Source of the DNA: Watersipora subatra
Lineage: Eukaryota; Bryozoa; Gymnolaemata; Cheilostomatida; Watersiporidae
Direction of reading: 5' to 3'
Length of the DNA stretch: 64,000 bases
NCBI RefSeq assembly: GCF_963576615.1
Contig: NC_088708.1
Coordinates: forward strand, 62,660,672-62,724,671
Shown piece after piece: positions 1 through 11,100 of this stretch (position 1 is the stretch's first letter; the number at the start of each line of letters is the position of its first letter). A model generated the notes under the pieces. That model ran no database searches. It saw only the letters and a program-made list of their open reading frames with translations, and had not been told where the DNA came from. A program made the position numbers and the translations under genes.

Positions 1-316
1 GATCAACATTTTTCCTGCAACTCAATAATAGTGCATATTTTATATACAGTCTTACTAGCAATACATTTGAAGGTAAGAAAAAAGCAGTGAGGAGAATGTA
101 AAGCAAACATGGTATGTGGTTGCTGATGTTACTTGTGACAATATTAAATGTTATTTGTGAGCTCAATACAGAAGGTGTCAAAATAGAAATATAGATATGC
201 CCTGCAATGATCAACATCAAACAATTTACACTGCTTACAAAGAGAGACAATCCGACAATCTGATTCCTGAATAATGAATGATAATTTTTGACAGAGTTGA
301 TTACTTGGAAACTTTA

Positions 317-390
317 CTTTCTCTTGAATTGCTAGAGCAAATAGTACGACTATAGTTGTACTATTTGCTCTATAGCAATTCAAGAGAAAG
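317..390. repeat. Long near-perfect inverted repeat (hairpin 1 of a pair)
   Basis: The left arm (317-350) and right arm (355-390) are complementary over about 34 bases with one or two small bulges, around a 4-base loop. The arms carry the words ctttctcttgaattgc and gcaattcaagagaaag. No coding capacity is seen. A second hairpin follows six bases later. Confidence 0.85.
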
Positions 391-395
391 CATGC

Positions 396-427
396 AAGAA
401 CAAGAATGCGATAGCATTCTTGTTCTT
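396..427. repeat. Perfect 14-bp hairpin (hairpin 2 of a pair)
   Basis: Arms aagaacaagaatgc (396-409) and gcattcttgttctt (414-427) are exact complements around a 4-base loop. It sits directly after the larger hairpin at 317-390 and just before the minisatellite. Confidence 0.85.
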
Positions 428-989
428 TTTCTTGGAACAGGCACTATGCCTAGTAATTTTGTTTCTCTATTTTAGTATGGCAGGTAATACAGCAAGTTCT
501 TTTTTCTCTTTCTATGATATCACAGGTAAAACAGGTACTTTTCTCTTCTCTTTTGATATGACAGCTAATACAGCTAACACAGCAAGTACTTTTCACTCCT
601 CCACTGATATGACAGTTAATACAGCTAGTACTTATCTCTCCTCTTTTGATATGACAGGTAATACAGCAAGTACTCTTTTCTCCGCCTTTGATATGACAGG
701 TAACACAGCAAGTACAGTTCTCTCTTCCTTTGATATGACAGGTAATACAGCTAGTACTCTTCTCTCCTCCTTTGATATGACAAGTAATAGAGCTAGTACT
801 CTTCTCTCTTCCTTTTGTATGACAGGTAATACAGCTAGTGCTCTTTTCTTCTCTTTTGATATGACAGGTAATACAGCAAGTACTTTTCTCTCTTCCTTTT
901 GTATGACAGGTAATACAACAAGTACTTTTCACTCTTCCTTTTGTATGACAGGTAACACACTAGTTCTCTTTTCTGCTTCAACAGGCTAA
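420..989 (+). CDS. Possible secreted 14-residue-repeat protein (low confidence)
   Basis: An ATG at 420 opens a 189-codon frame ending at TAA 987-989. The first ~25 residues are hydrophobic (CLVILFLYF), resembling a signal peptide. The rest is about twelve 14-residue repeats of the form FDMTGNTASTLLSS, rich in Thr, Ser, Asn and Phe. A minisatellite with a period divisible by three leaves frames open by chance, and the opposite strand is open as well, so the frame is weak proof of a gene. No promoter, intron or homologous family is recognised. It may equally be a non-coding satellite. The hydrophobic leader upstream of the repeat is the only independent hint. Confidence 0.2.
   Translation: MFFFLEQALCLVILFLYFSMAGNTASSFFSFYDITGKTGTFLFSFDMTANTANTASTFHSSTDMTVNTASTYLSSFDMTGNTASTLFSAFDMTGNTASTVLSSFDMTGNTASTLLSSFDMTSNRASTLLSSFCMTGNTASALFFSFDMTGNTASTFLSSFCMTGNTTSTFHSSFCMTGNTLVLFSASTG
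474..984 (+). repeat. 42-bp minisatellite, about 12 units
   Basis: About twelve imperfect copies of a 42-base unit, each containing gatatgacaggtaatacagc followed by a pyrimidine-rich half, run head to tail. One unit (near 556-606) carries a 9-base internal duplication. Since 42 is a multiple of three the reading frame is kept, so both strands stay open: 189 codons forward and about 160 reverse. Confidence 0.9.
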
Positions 990-1220
990 AATCCATTTCA
1001 AATATTTATGCTCTATCAGTGTGTTTCATTGTCAATCATTGGCCAGTTGGTCAAGTAACTGTTGTTATTTTGTTGGATCAAGTTTAGTTCATCTTGAATG
1101 CTTTTAATGTTGCCTATGCACCATACCTACGAAACATTATTTTATTTAAAAACCCACTTGTTTAACACTGTAAAGTGTTACTTTAGACTAATCGTAACAG
1201 AAATAATGGCATTATAATAG
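990..1220. other. Unannotated AT-rich spacer
   Basis: Between the minisatellite and the dispersed repeat I see no coding potential, RNA-like fold or repeat. Confidence 0.5.
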
Positions 1221-2267
1221 TCCCATGACCAAACAAGAGTGCAACGATTGATTGGGAGAATTATGATAAATGCACATGTGCACACAACTCCCGAAAAATT
1301 ATCCGTTAACGGCTGTCACCAAACCCTTGCAACGAAATCCTATCAACAAATTTAACTATTTTTCAGTAAAGTCGTTTAAGTATAATAATAATACAAGACG
1401 CATATAAACCTATTTAAATATGTTACCAAGCCTTTGAAAGGTTACAGCAAATTCCTAAAACTAACCCATCTGATCGGATTCTACACAAAAAGACAGATTT
1501 TTAGAACGAAAGTCGCCACAAAACGCTTGAAAAGCTTGGATTAATAAAAGTTAAGACAGGAAATTGAAACGCCGGGCGACAGAGAATAGAACGATAAAGT
1601 CTTGCGCGTTTCACGAAAAAAAACGTGCACTTTTCACCAATCTATAGCATTGTCGAATTGCCGAAGGTTTCGGCAATTAACATAGGAGTACAGAAATCGT
1701 TTCATTCTTGTCGATTTCACCTTTTCATTTTCAATTTCATTTGCTGACACATTTGAGTACTTTCGTATTCTAACTGATGTCCAACAAAGTATAAGTAAAG
1801 GAAATGACGATAATATTTTTTAACAGTTCTTATGAGATTATTACAATAATTAATTATAAGTTTGGATGACTACAGAACAATGACTACGTAGTACAGATTT
1901 TATAAAAATCTATTTAAATATCACAACTTCGCGATATTGTTAGCTATGCCGTTTTGAAATGTAAAAAAAGTGCTTTGGTTTTATATTATTACTATATAAA
2001 TAATATTGGTTATTCTAATAATATCAGTGCATTTTACTTCTAATATTGGCCCATATTGCATTTCTCTTTTTGCAGGAGAGATATAAACATAATCTTTTCC
2101 TTTCATTATTGCTATTTGTTGTATATAATAACACCCACACCCAGGACATTACAGCTACCATTGCAGTTATCCTATTTGACTGCTAATATTGCATTTCTCA
2201 ACCATCAGCACCCTTTCTTTTCCAATATCACTTTGGTTGCGGGCTGTATGACAGTAGAATTTCTAGT
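1221..2267 (+). repeat. Dispersed ~1 kb repeat, copy A
   Basis: This stretch aligns along its whole length with 16624-17886. Shared landmarks in order: TCCCAyGACC near the start; atgataaatgcayatg with cacacaactcc; tcgtttaagtataataataa; ctgatcggattntac; an end block with gagagatataaacata, ttacagctaccattgcag, attgcatttctcaacc, and ctgtatgacag leading to tttctagt. No long reading frame and no terminal inverted repeat are visible, so it looks like a non-autonomous element. A small frame at 2056-2280 lies inside it and is not a gene. Confidence 0.8.
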
Positions 2268-3597
2268 ATTAATACTATAACTTTTTAGAGTTATTTTAAA
2301 GTCAGGAAAATGTTTACAGTGCTTTAAAGCTCTTTCAATTTTCTTTCAAAAGCAAATAGAAAAAAATAGTTGAAAATGAATTACAAGCATAACCCTCACT
2401 GAGCACTCATTGGACAATAACTTTACAACCTGAATTCACCATTAATCATTACACTTGAGTGACTCTACATCGTTGCCACAACGTAATAGATTTCAAAAAC
2501 CATCACTTCTTTTCTGCATTAGATATTTCATGTTATTGTTAATACAAGCCATAGACTACGGATGAAGAGACAAAAAGGTGTTCAATAATAACAGAGGAGT
2601 ACCAGGAGGCTGCTAACAGATTGGTATGATGTCACAAAAACTTTCTAAATACACTTTGCTATAGTTTAGTAGTGAGAGTTCACAGGTTATCGCTCTCTTT
2701 AGCCATAATTTAGGTGTTTGATTTATGCATAATAAAAAAACTTCATGATATAATAGTTTTTGTTTTAACAACTGGTTTCTATGCTACATTTACTGACTTC
2801 CCAGTTAAAGAGACACCGCAGATGCATGTCTATGAGATCATTGTAGAATGTCAGTGCATAAATGAATACAACAAGTTTAATACAGGGATTCTATATGTAG
2901 ATCTAGATTTTTTTGTGTGAATCTAGATCTCACATTTGTTATAAAATACAAATATTCAGATAATAGATATTGGAGAGGGCAAGTTTGTCGTATTGAATGC
3001 AGCATAGAGCTTTTAGTTGGTGCTTGTAGATCTACGGTGACTGTGATAAATGTATTATAATAGCCCTGACAAGCACAGATTGAATACATGTTACATGCAG
3101 CTATAGACAGAGCTTATGTGTTACAGTTATATTACATAAAAATCCATTATTTGTAGTTCATACAATTAACACTATTAATTAGTAACTAGCAGCTGAGACA
3201 TTGTCAATTATAATTGCTGAAAAAATAGATGCAACCATTGAGCCACTCGCTATAGACACTTATTTATCTTTTGTACATAAAGTTTTACCCTTTCTCTGTT
3301 TTTGCCTCTTACTTGGAAATCTTTCAGCAATCTCTTCTCTGTGCCTCTCATAGAAGTTTTCTTACTATGTCTTATTTAAGGTATTCATAGGTTCCTATTA
3401 GTTGATATTTGTTTATCATAAACCTGGTCCTAAACAGCAGCATAATTTTTAACTGGCATAATTTCTAGGCTTAAAGGTAACTTTTTCATAAAATAGTATT
3501 GACTTTGTAGTTGATAAGATGAAATTTGAGTGATATCTTTACACTCTTTACTGTAATAAGAGCAGAATCCGACTGCTTGTTAATCTGAAGCCTAGCT
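2268..3597. other. Intergenic, nothing recognised
   Basis: AT-rich sequence with only short frames (for example 2714-2920 and 2877-3089 on opposite strands) without family signatures. There is a short palindrome around tagatctagat at 2898-2930. Confidence 0.5.
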
Positions 3598-3705
3598 AAA
3601 AGCGGTAAGAAAAAGGATGAACTCTCACCAGATTCAAACACAAGGTCTGAGATTCAAAGGCACATACAGTACCACTACACCACTCAATCACCTTGCTGCC
3701 CCATA
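3598..3705 (-). repeat. tRNA-derived SINE (minus strand)
   Basis: Read on the minus strand, a pol III box-A-like stretch (gtggtgtagtggtactg) is followed about 40 bases later by a box-B-like tgtttgaatctgg, the spacing expected for a tRNA head. The sequence does not fold into an intact tRNA, so a tRNA-derived short interspersed element is more likely than a tRNA gene. Confidence 0.5.
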
Positions 3706-5170
3706 AAATAATCACGGCTTTAGTGATTTACACATGACGATCTCACATCTTACAAATGAGAAATATAGCATAAATTTCATATATACTAGTACGCCGCTAG
3801 TGTTCTAGTATATATTAAAACATCATGCTTGTCATCTTGCTTAACCATTAGCACAAAAGATCTCTGCTGAAATGAGGACTGTATGATGCTCTTCTATGAA
3901 AAACCCTGAACCAAACTATTTATTTTAAAAGGTATACTCTTTGTATAATTTATTTTATAAATATCAGACATCATATTGTAACCAGTGTAAGCTAGGGCTA
4001 TATTTTTGAAAGTCTGAGCTGGCTTGATTAAAAATGTAAGATCAATTGTTGTCAGTGCAGGTAATATAAATTTAAAAACAGTCATTGACTGAAAACCTGC
4101 ATTAAACAAAGTTTTTGTATCTGTGTGACAGTCAAAAATTAGCCAATGGATTTGTTTAGCTTACTTTTTACAATAGCATTTGTGTTTTTGCTTTCTGTAT
4201 GACTCTAAAAAAATGCTTTAACTTCATACAAAAAGCTATTAATTAGCCTGAAAACTTTAGCTCGGTTAAATATGGATGAATTTTTTCCATTATCAAATAT
4301 ATTAGTTAATAATGAATAATATTCAGTTAAATATGGATAAAATTTATTCAGCCAACTGTGGTGCATTAATCATGAGATAAATTTATAGCCACTTGAGCAA
4401 TATCTCATCTGTAAAAAAATTGTTGTAGTCGGTTTAACAGAGTTCTGAAAAAAAAATCAAATCATCGACTCAAAAAAAAACTAAAAATTGAACAGCTATA
4501 GCAGTTATATCTATGATAGCAGCAGGCTAAAAAATGTTATGTTGTAAACAACTTAATACTTTATATGAAATGTTTTTCTGTCAACATAAAACAGGATAAT
4601 CCTTGGTGATAAGCTTCCTACCGTAGGGTAATTAAAACAGAAAGCCTAGAGTTATTCACATTTATCATTATAAAACATTCCTCGCCAATCTTGTTTTGGC
4701 ATGAACCAATGAGCCACATTCTACTTAACTGGGACAAGATTCGTAGATGGCTCCAAACGAGGAAGCAGGGAACCTTAACTGGGCCACTGGGTAAACACGT
4801 GCACAGCTCACTCTCCACTCAACCTGTTACTAGAATGTAACAATATAGAACAGACAGATGTAACTCCATCCTTCTATAAGGATTAAAATAACCATCCTAC
4901 TCCGTAGCTGCTCTCAATGTAAAAATCAATTACCAGTCTAAACATTTAAAGTAACACTAGGTCTTTCATAGATTAGCTGGATCAGAGCAACTATAGTCAC
5001 AGGTCATGCATGCTTGATGGTAACTTTTTTATAATTGATAAATTACAAAAAAATCTCGAGTCAGTGTTATTGTTTTTATATGATATTTCAGCTATTGACA
5101 GAAAGCAAAGATAAAGGTCAATAAATCAAAAAATAAAGGCAGATACAGAAAAGGTACTGGCTGTGTTACG
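3706..5170. other. Intergenic or 5' flank of the D8C gene
   Basis: No exon or family signature recognised. Contains a small palindrome at 3779-3815 (atatatactag / ctagtatatat) and a local direct repeat around 4262-4335 (cagttaaatatggat type). Confidence 0.4.
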
Positions 5171-5181
5171 ATGGAAGACAG
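5171..5181 (+). CDS. Tentative first coding exon (MED-R)
   Basis: ATG GAA GAC AG followed by the good donor GTGAGA ends in phase 2, exactly the phase needed by the next exon at 9508. It would make the N-terminus Met-Glu-Asp-Arg. The match rests on 11 bases and a 4.3-kb intron, so another upstream exon could serve instead. Confidence 0.35.
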
Positions 5182-8100
5182 GTGAGACAGAGTGCTGTTC
5201 AAAATAATATGCTTATGTTTGCATACTAATTTTTGTTGATTAATATTACTTAGTGTTATAAGACTGTTAGAAGATGAAGTTTGGTGATAAGATAATTAGA
5301 AAATCTTGTAAGCTGTGACACGCTGAACCTCCTTTTCTACAGTATGAATGTGACAGCAAGGAAGCAGCTGTAATGTAGTGATCTAGAACACCTGACCAGC
5401 AAACAAGAAGACGGGGTTCTGGTTTTTGAAAAGGCTATCAATGCTAGTACTAACATCATTTAATCTTTATTTCCTGAGATTGTTGGCAGATACAGGTCTG
5501 GTACATTTTAGGCGCCTGAACTGATTTTTAACTTGGCCTAGTTCATGCCCTGTGACTTTTGCTCAGATGTATTGGCAGTGCCTTTCATTTGATGCAGATA
5601 AATCACCAGTGAAAGAAGAACTCAGCCTAGTCATGCTTTAATGTTTTGGCAGAGTTGTAAATCTTTGGCAATATCCTTTACATGCAGTTCCTCATACCTA
5701 AATATAATGAAATTGTGTATGCCTACTGTATGGTCTCTAACATGATCTGGGCTGCAGACTGAAGGCTATATAGACAGTTGTATAAAGTGGTTTGGCAAGT
5801 AGTTTGAAGGTTATTTAGCAACAGCTTACAATTTGTATAACTAGTTGGCAAGGCAACAGCACATTTTTGAATGGAAAATATAAAAATTAAAATTTTTAAT
5901 CTTCTACAATACTATTAAATTACCAACTTTTAAAACACATTGGTTCAACATTGGTTCAATAATTCCTGATTTTTGTTTATTATTTTTCTTTTTTTGGCAT
6001 GTAATTAAGAACATCCTTTTGCTGTTGATTACCAATGTTGATTAAAAGTTTTACATATATAACAACTTGAAGTGAAATTGACGAAAAAGTTCGAGGCGGT
6101 TTTGAAAACTAGTGAAGCCATCTAAAAAGAGCTTTCTGCACTAATAAAATTGATGGAAGTCTCTGAATTAAAAATAAATTTTTTGAACAAAAGTCTAAAA
6201 GAGTAGATTAACAAAAATGCTGCGTTCCAGCAATTTCTTCACCATTTCTGTCTCTTCCATCTTTTGGTGTTAAGTGTCAATATTAATGTCGCAAAATCTA
6301 GTTTGTGTTCAGCTATTTTGAGTGCCAAGAATATGAATTACTTCTTAGGAGGGCGTAAAGAAATACACACATAATTAACCAAAGAATAGGCAATGTTTTG
6401 ATAGACAATTGTTCATTATAGTTCAATTCTTTCAACAAACCCATCAAAAACATCACTCTCTGCACCATGTACGTCAAGCAAAATTTTTAATGGCTTTCCT
6501 GTAGCTATGCATAATTTAAAATTATTTTCATGAATTGATTTTTACTATCACTTACAAAAAAGTACATGTAGTTTTTTAGAGCTGTTCTTCACTAATTTAT
6601 AAAGATACAAAGTCGTAAATTTAGTAAATGCCAAAACAACTCATAAAAAATCAAAGTTCCAATCAATATAACCAATTAACGTTAACCAATTAACATAATC
6701 AATATGCCTAATGCTATGGAAAGATAATGAAAAGAACACAGCAGACATAAAATTAACACATGCAATCAAACCTCTATTTACCTGTATTAGAATTTCTAAC
6801 ATACAATGAGAATTCCTTTAAGCAACGTAATTTAATATAGTGATAAAATTTGGGGTGCTAGAACCACTTTATTCTTTTTGTAAACTACCTTGTATTAAGT
6901 TGTTCATTTGCCTAATTTCCTTTGGTTGTGTTTCAGGTACTTTTGGCATGTTACACCATATTTTTATACCAGTTGTTTGAGTTCATGTACTTGTTTACAT
7001 GTAATTTAGCAGACGGTTTGTTTGAACTGAAGTACTTAACAAAGAGATGTATAGCTTAATATCATACACTTAAATAATTAAATTTGAGTGCTTTTACTTT
7101 AATAATGCCGCCAAAAGCTAAAGAATGAAATAATTATTACTAATAAAAAATTCAAAAACTAAATGACAGCTGTATAAAAAAGTATCAGCTTGTTTTATTA
7201 GTACATTGACTAACTGATTTCACAATATTACAAATAAAGAAAAGTAAAATATAATTTTATTTGAGCAACATTCATTAGTAAAACTAATATTTCAATTGTA
7301 ATTTGTCTGAGTGTTTAAACAAAATTAACTTTCCAAAATTTGCTGATAGGAGACCGTCTTAAAATAGTTTAAAAAGATTTCATATACATATTTTTAATAT
7401 GTCAACAAAATAGTATGCGTTATATACAATAAACTGGGCATTTTTAAAGCTGCTAAGATAGTCTTGTTAGTGACTCCTATTTTCTTTTAAAAGTTAATGT
7501 TGTCTTAAAACCTCTTTCATTGGTGGCTTCATTAGGTTTAATTTTAATTTGTAGCAATGGTGCTACTACACAATCATGATTACATAATTAGACAATTCCT
7601 TAACTAAACCATTCTCATTAAGCTAAACCAGGTCTTGATAAAATAATCAAACATAATGCTTCTGGTTTTATATATGCAAAACCAAACTTTTGATAAGATT
7701 TGTAGAGTACTGCTTGCTTATAAAAAATACCTGATAGTCTTATTTCTAAACTTAAAGGCAAATGTTATCTTGAGTGCGGCTGATATAAGTCAACTAAGCA
7801 CTTGTATTTTATTAGTGAGAAATTAACTTTTTACAAACATATTTTTACAGAAAAAACTGGTCATTTGTCATGTTCTGATGGCAACAGTTCAGTTTCTGCA
7901 TAGTTCAGTAAAATCTGTCTGGTATATCTTTTTGATAGCACAGGCAAAATAACGGGCGCTTATAAACATATACAGTTATAGGAATATATCTGTATATATG
8001 GCTAAATATATAAATTTTTGGAATTTTTAACAAAATATTTTCAAAATTGTTTTAGAATCTGTTTTTTATATCTAGAGTAAAAACAATATGTAGACCTTTA

Positions 8101-11100
8101 AAAGCCCTCTTACCTAGCTTGATTATCAGACTCGTATGCAAAATGATACAATCATATACACATACATACTTATAGCCAAAAAGTAAAAAGCTAAGCTTCG
8201 ATGAAGTTATATGTAACTAAAAGTTCAAGATGTCGTTGACAAGAAAAAACGAAGAAACAGTATGTTTTTTAGTAAAATTTTGACTGTTTTTCGTTCAATA
8301 AATTTTGTGAAATATTACCTAGTGTCACACTATTTGTGGTTTACAGCAATCCGTTATGTTATGTTTGTTACTCCTCTGCCCATGCCTCCATTGTTACAGA
8401 CCCTTATTTTGTATTTTTCTAAGAGAGTTGAAAGATTTGCAGGTCTAGACAATCACATTGTAATATGTGATAATCTAAAGTTAGCTGTCAGATTAGCATG
8501 CTAAGCAGTTGCAGGAGATCTGGTAAATTAGTCAACGGAAAAACACATTTCTAGTCAGAAGAGGTTATAATGTGAGATTTAATATATTTGCTAGTACACT
8601 CAACAATTTATTGTTCTTTGTAATATTTTTAAAGACGATCATCATTAAAATGGCTCAAATAGTGTTGAAAAGTAAAACAGTCTTTATTACTCTATAATTG
8701 ATCCTAAAGCCAATATTGCATTTTTATACAATAAATAATCATCAGGCTCTACTTTCTTATATTTGTGTTCATTCCTTTCTATATTTTGCCTGCAGCAGAG
8801 GTAAAATATAGACTTGTCACTATGGCCATTTTTATATTAAAAATGAGTTTGACTCTATTACCACTTCTAAAACAAGACATAGCTTGACATTTACACTCTT
8901 GCTACAAGAGAAAAAAATTTGATGTTTTTACCTCGAATCTATGGTTTGAAAAGTCGATAGTCTTACATCACAGCCACATCTCATCATATATAAGTCATCA
9001 TCATATCAAAATAATAATCTTCTATTATATGTGTCAAGCCTAACTCTCTTTCCAAAGCCATATATGTCATTGTAGTATATGACAAAGTCATATACTACAA
9101 TGACATAATGAATATATATGACAAAGTCATATATATTCATTACAGCACAGGTGTTTAGTATTATTAATTAAAGCTACATTTTGTAGTTTTAAAATTCATG
9201 TAAGATTGAATCTTTCATTACTCATGCAGACACCAAAAGGGACAGTTTTGCAGGATCTCATATCAACTTGTGTGTGACACCATCATCTTGGAATATTGCT
9301 CGACAATAACCCAATATTACAATTAATATGCATGCATGACATTTCTCCCTGTTGTAGATGTTGCATTGGTTAGATTATCAGATACTTATTGAGTAGATCT
9401 ATGTAGATCGACTGATAGAAATCTGTAGACAGTAGATCTGTGTAGCAAGGCTAAACAACTTTTTAAAACGGATTTAAATTTCTAATACTATTTTGTTGTT
9501 TCTGCAGACAGGCAAACAACAGTTTTCCCAATGAGGGATTCACAAGTTCCCAGAGCCAGCTCCATTGGTCCCACAGTTCTCTAGAGGTAAATATGTTACA
9601 ACCATCAAAAGCTTAAAAATTCTGAGGTCATGCTAATACGTAGTTATAAGACAGACTTAAAAAACAGCATAAGCTATCATCGCATAGGCTTACTTAGTAA
9701 AGCTCATAAATCTACTTTGTCAGAATCAATAAAATGCATTTGCTACTCTGGCTCGCCAGTGCCTTCTATTATCAGTATATAGTACAAGTACCGTAGGCCA
9801 ATGGTTTGGCTGCCTTCATCACTTTGTCGTTTTTAGCAGTAGTATTATGTATCTTATAGTGAGGGACCAAATTTTCTTTACTTGTTTGTTGATTTAAGAT
9901 AATTTCTGAGATATTTGTTAGGAGTCATTCTTTAAAGCATTGTTAATTTAAAACTGCATAATGTTGGGTGTAAAATGCTAAAATAATGATGCAGTGATGT
10001 AGAAATTTCTCGCTCAATGAAAGAATAACACATTGCTACAATTATTTGGTTCAAAGAATGCTAATAGTTTTTCTTACAGTACGTGTCAAGAGGGTTTTGC
10101 TCCTAAGAAGCATTTGAAATGCAAACATCAGTTGAACCAACTTGAATCATTTTCTGTTTGCCAGTCTATTTAGTTACCATGAAAGTTAAATGAAGCACAT
10201 TCAACAGAAATTCAAAAGGGTGGCAAATTTAACACCCTGTGTTCTGTACTCTGGCATACGTGGATCTTTGCAAACCATTATAGATTTCCAGCTATTTAGT
10301 AAAATCTTATGGTTATGTTAAAATCAAATGATCACAAAGTTGTGAATTTGAGATGAAACTAAGGGCAACGTTGTAGTAAATTTAGGCACAATGAAACTCA
10401 GTAAAAATAATGATATTAATGAAAGTAGTCATATTGTGAAAATTTGTCTGCATCGAACGATGTTTCCAAATTAATGGTTGTAGATAAAATACTTTTATGC
10501 TATAAGCTTGGGATTGTTGAAAAGTTCAATACATTTTCCCCAAATTTTTAATGGCTCAAACAAAAACTTCAATTGCTTCCTCCACTAACACTGAGTTGAC
10601 AACTCTAATCATACCTGCTAAGACTTTAGAACTCAATATTGTTATAACTAAAGCTTCTCTAACTTCTGTATGTAATAATACACATATTCTGTTTGTAGCT
10701 GTGATAGTAGTGGTCAGCACTCAACAATAGTTAGTTGATTATTGTATAGAGTTGAGGTGTGCCATAAAGCTTGCATATCAAATATCATTACTACTTAGCA
10801 ATACGTGAAATAATAATGTAAGCCATGCTATTTGTTTTTCTTTACTTATATATTTGAATTTAATATATTCTATATTGTGCAACCTGCTCTCAAAAACATA
10901 TTTAATGTAATACCTTATTAATATAAAAAATGTATTTATTTTTTGCACATATATTGGTCGATTCCAGTTATTCATGCTTGTTTCTGGATTTGAATATGCT
11001 AATTTCATACTGCAATAATATTTTAACTGCATAATAAGTTAGCTTACTCTTTTAAGGTATATTGCATTTAGTCCCATGCGTGTAGCAGCTCTGTTTATAG

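Noticed and set aside
474..984. Regular repeat array resembling a CRISPR at first sight
   Set aside because: Units are contiguous with no unique spacers, and the DNA is from an animal; it is a minisatellite.
2056..2280. 74-codon plus-strand frame
   Set aside because: Falls within dispersed repeat copy A; copy B has no matching intact frame.
6420..6540. Minus-strand protein-like stretch (KPLKILLDVHGAESDVFDGF)
   Set aside because: Too short, ends in a stop, no splice sites in a consistent phase and no family recognised; perhaps an old transposon scrap.
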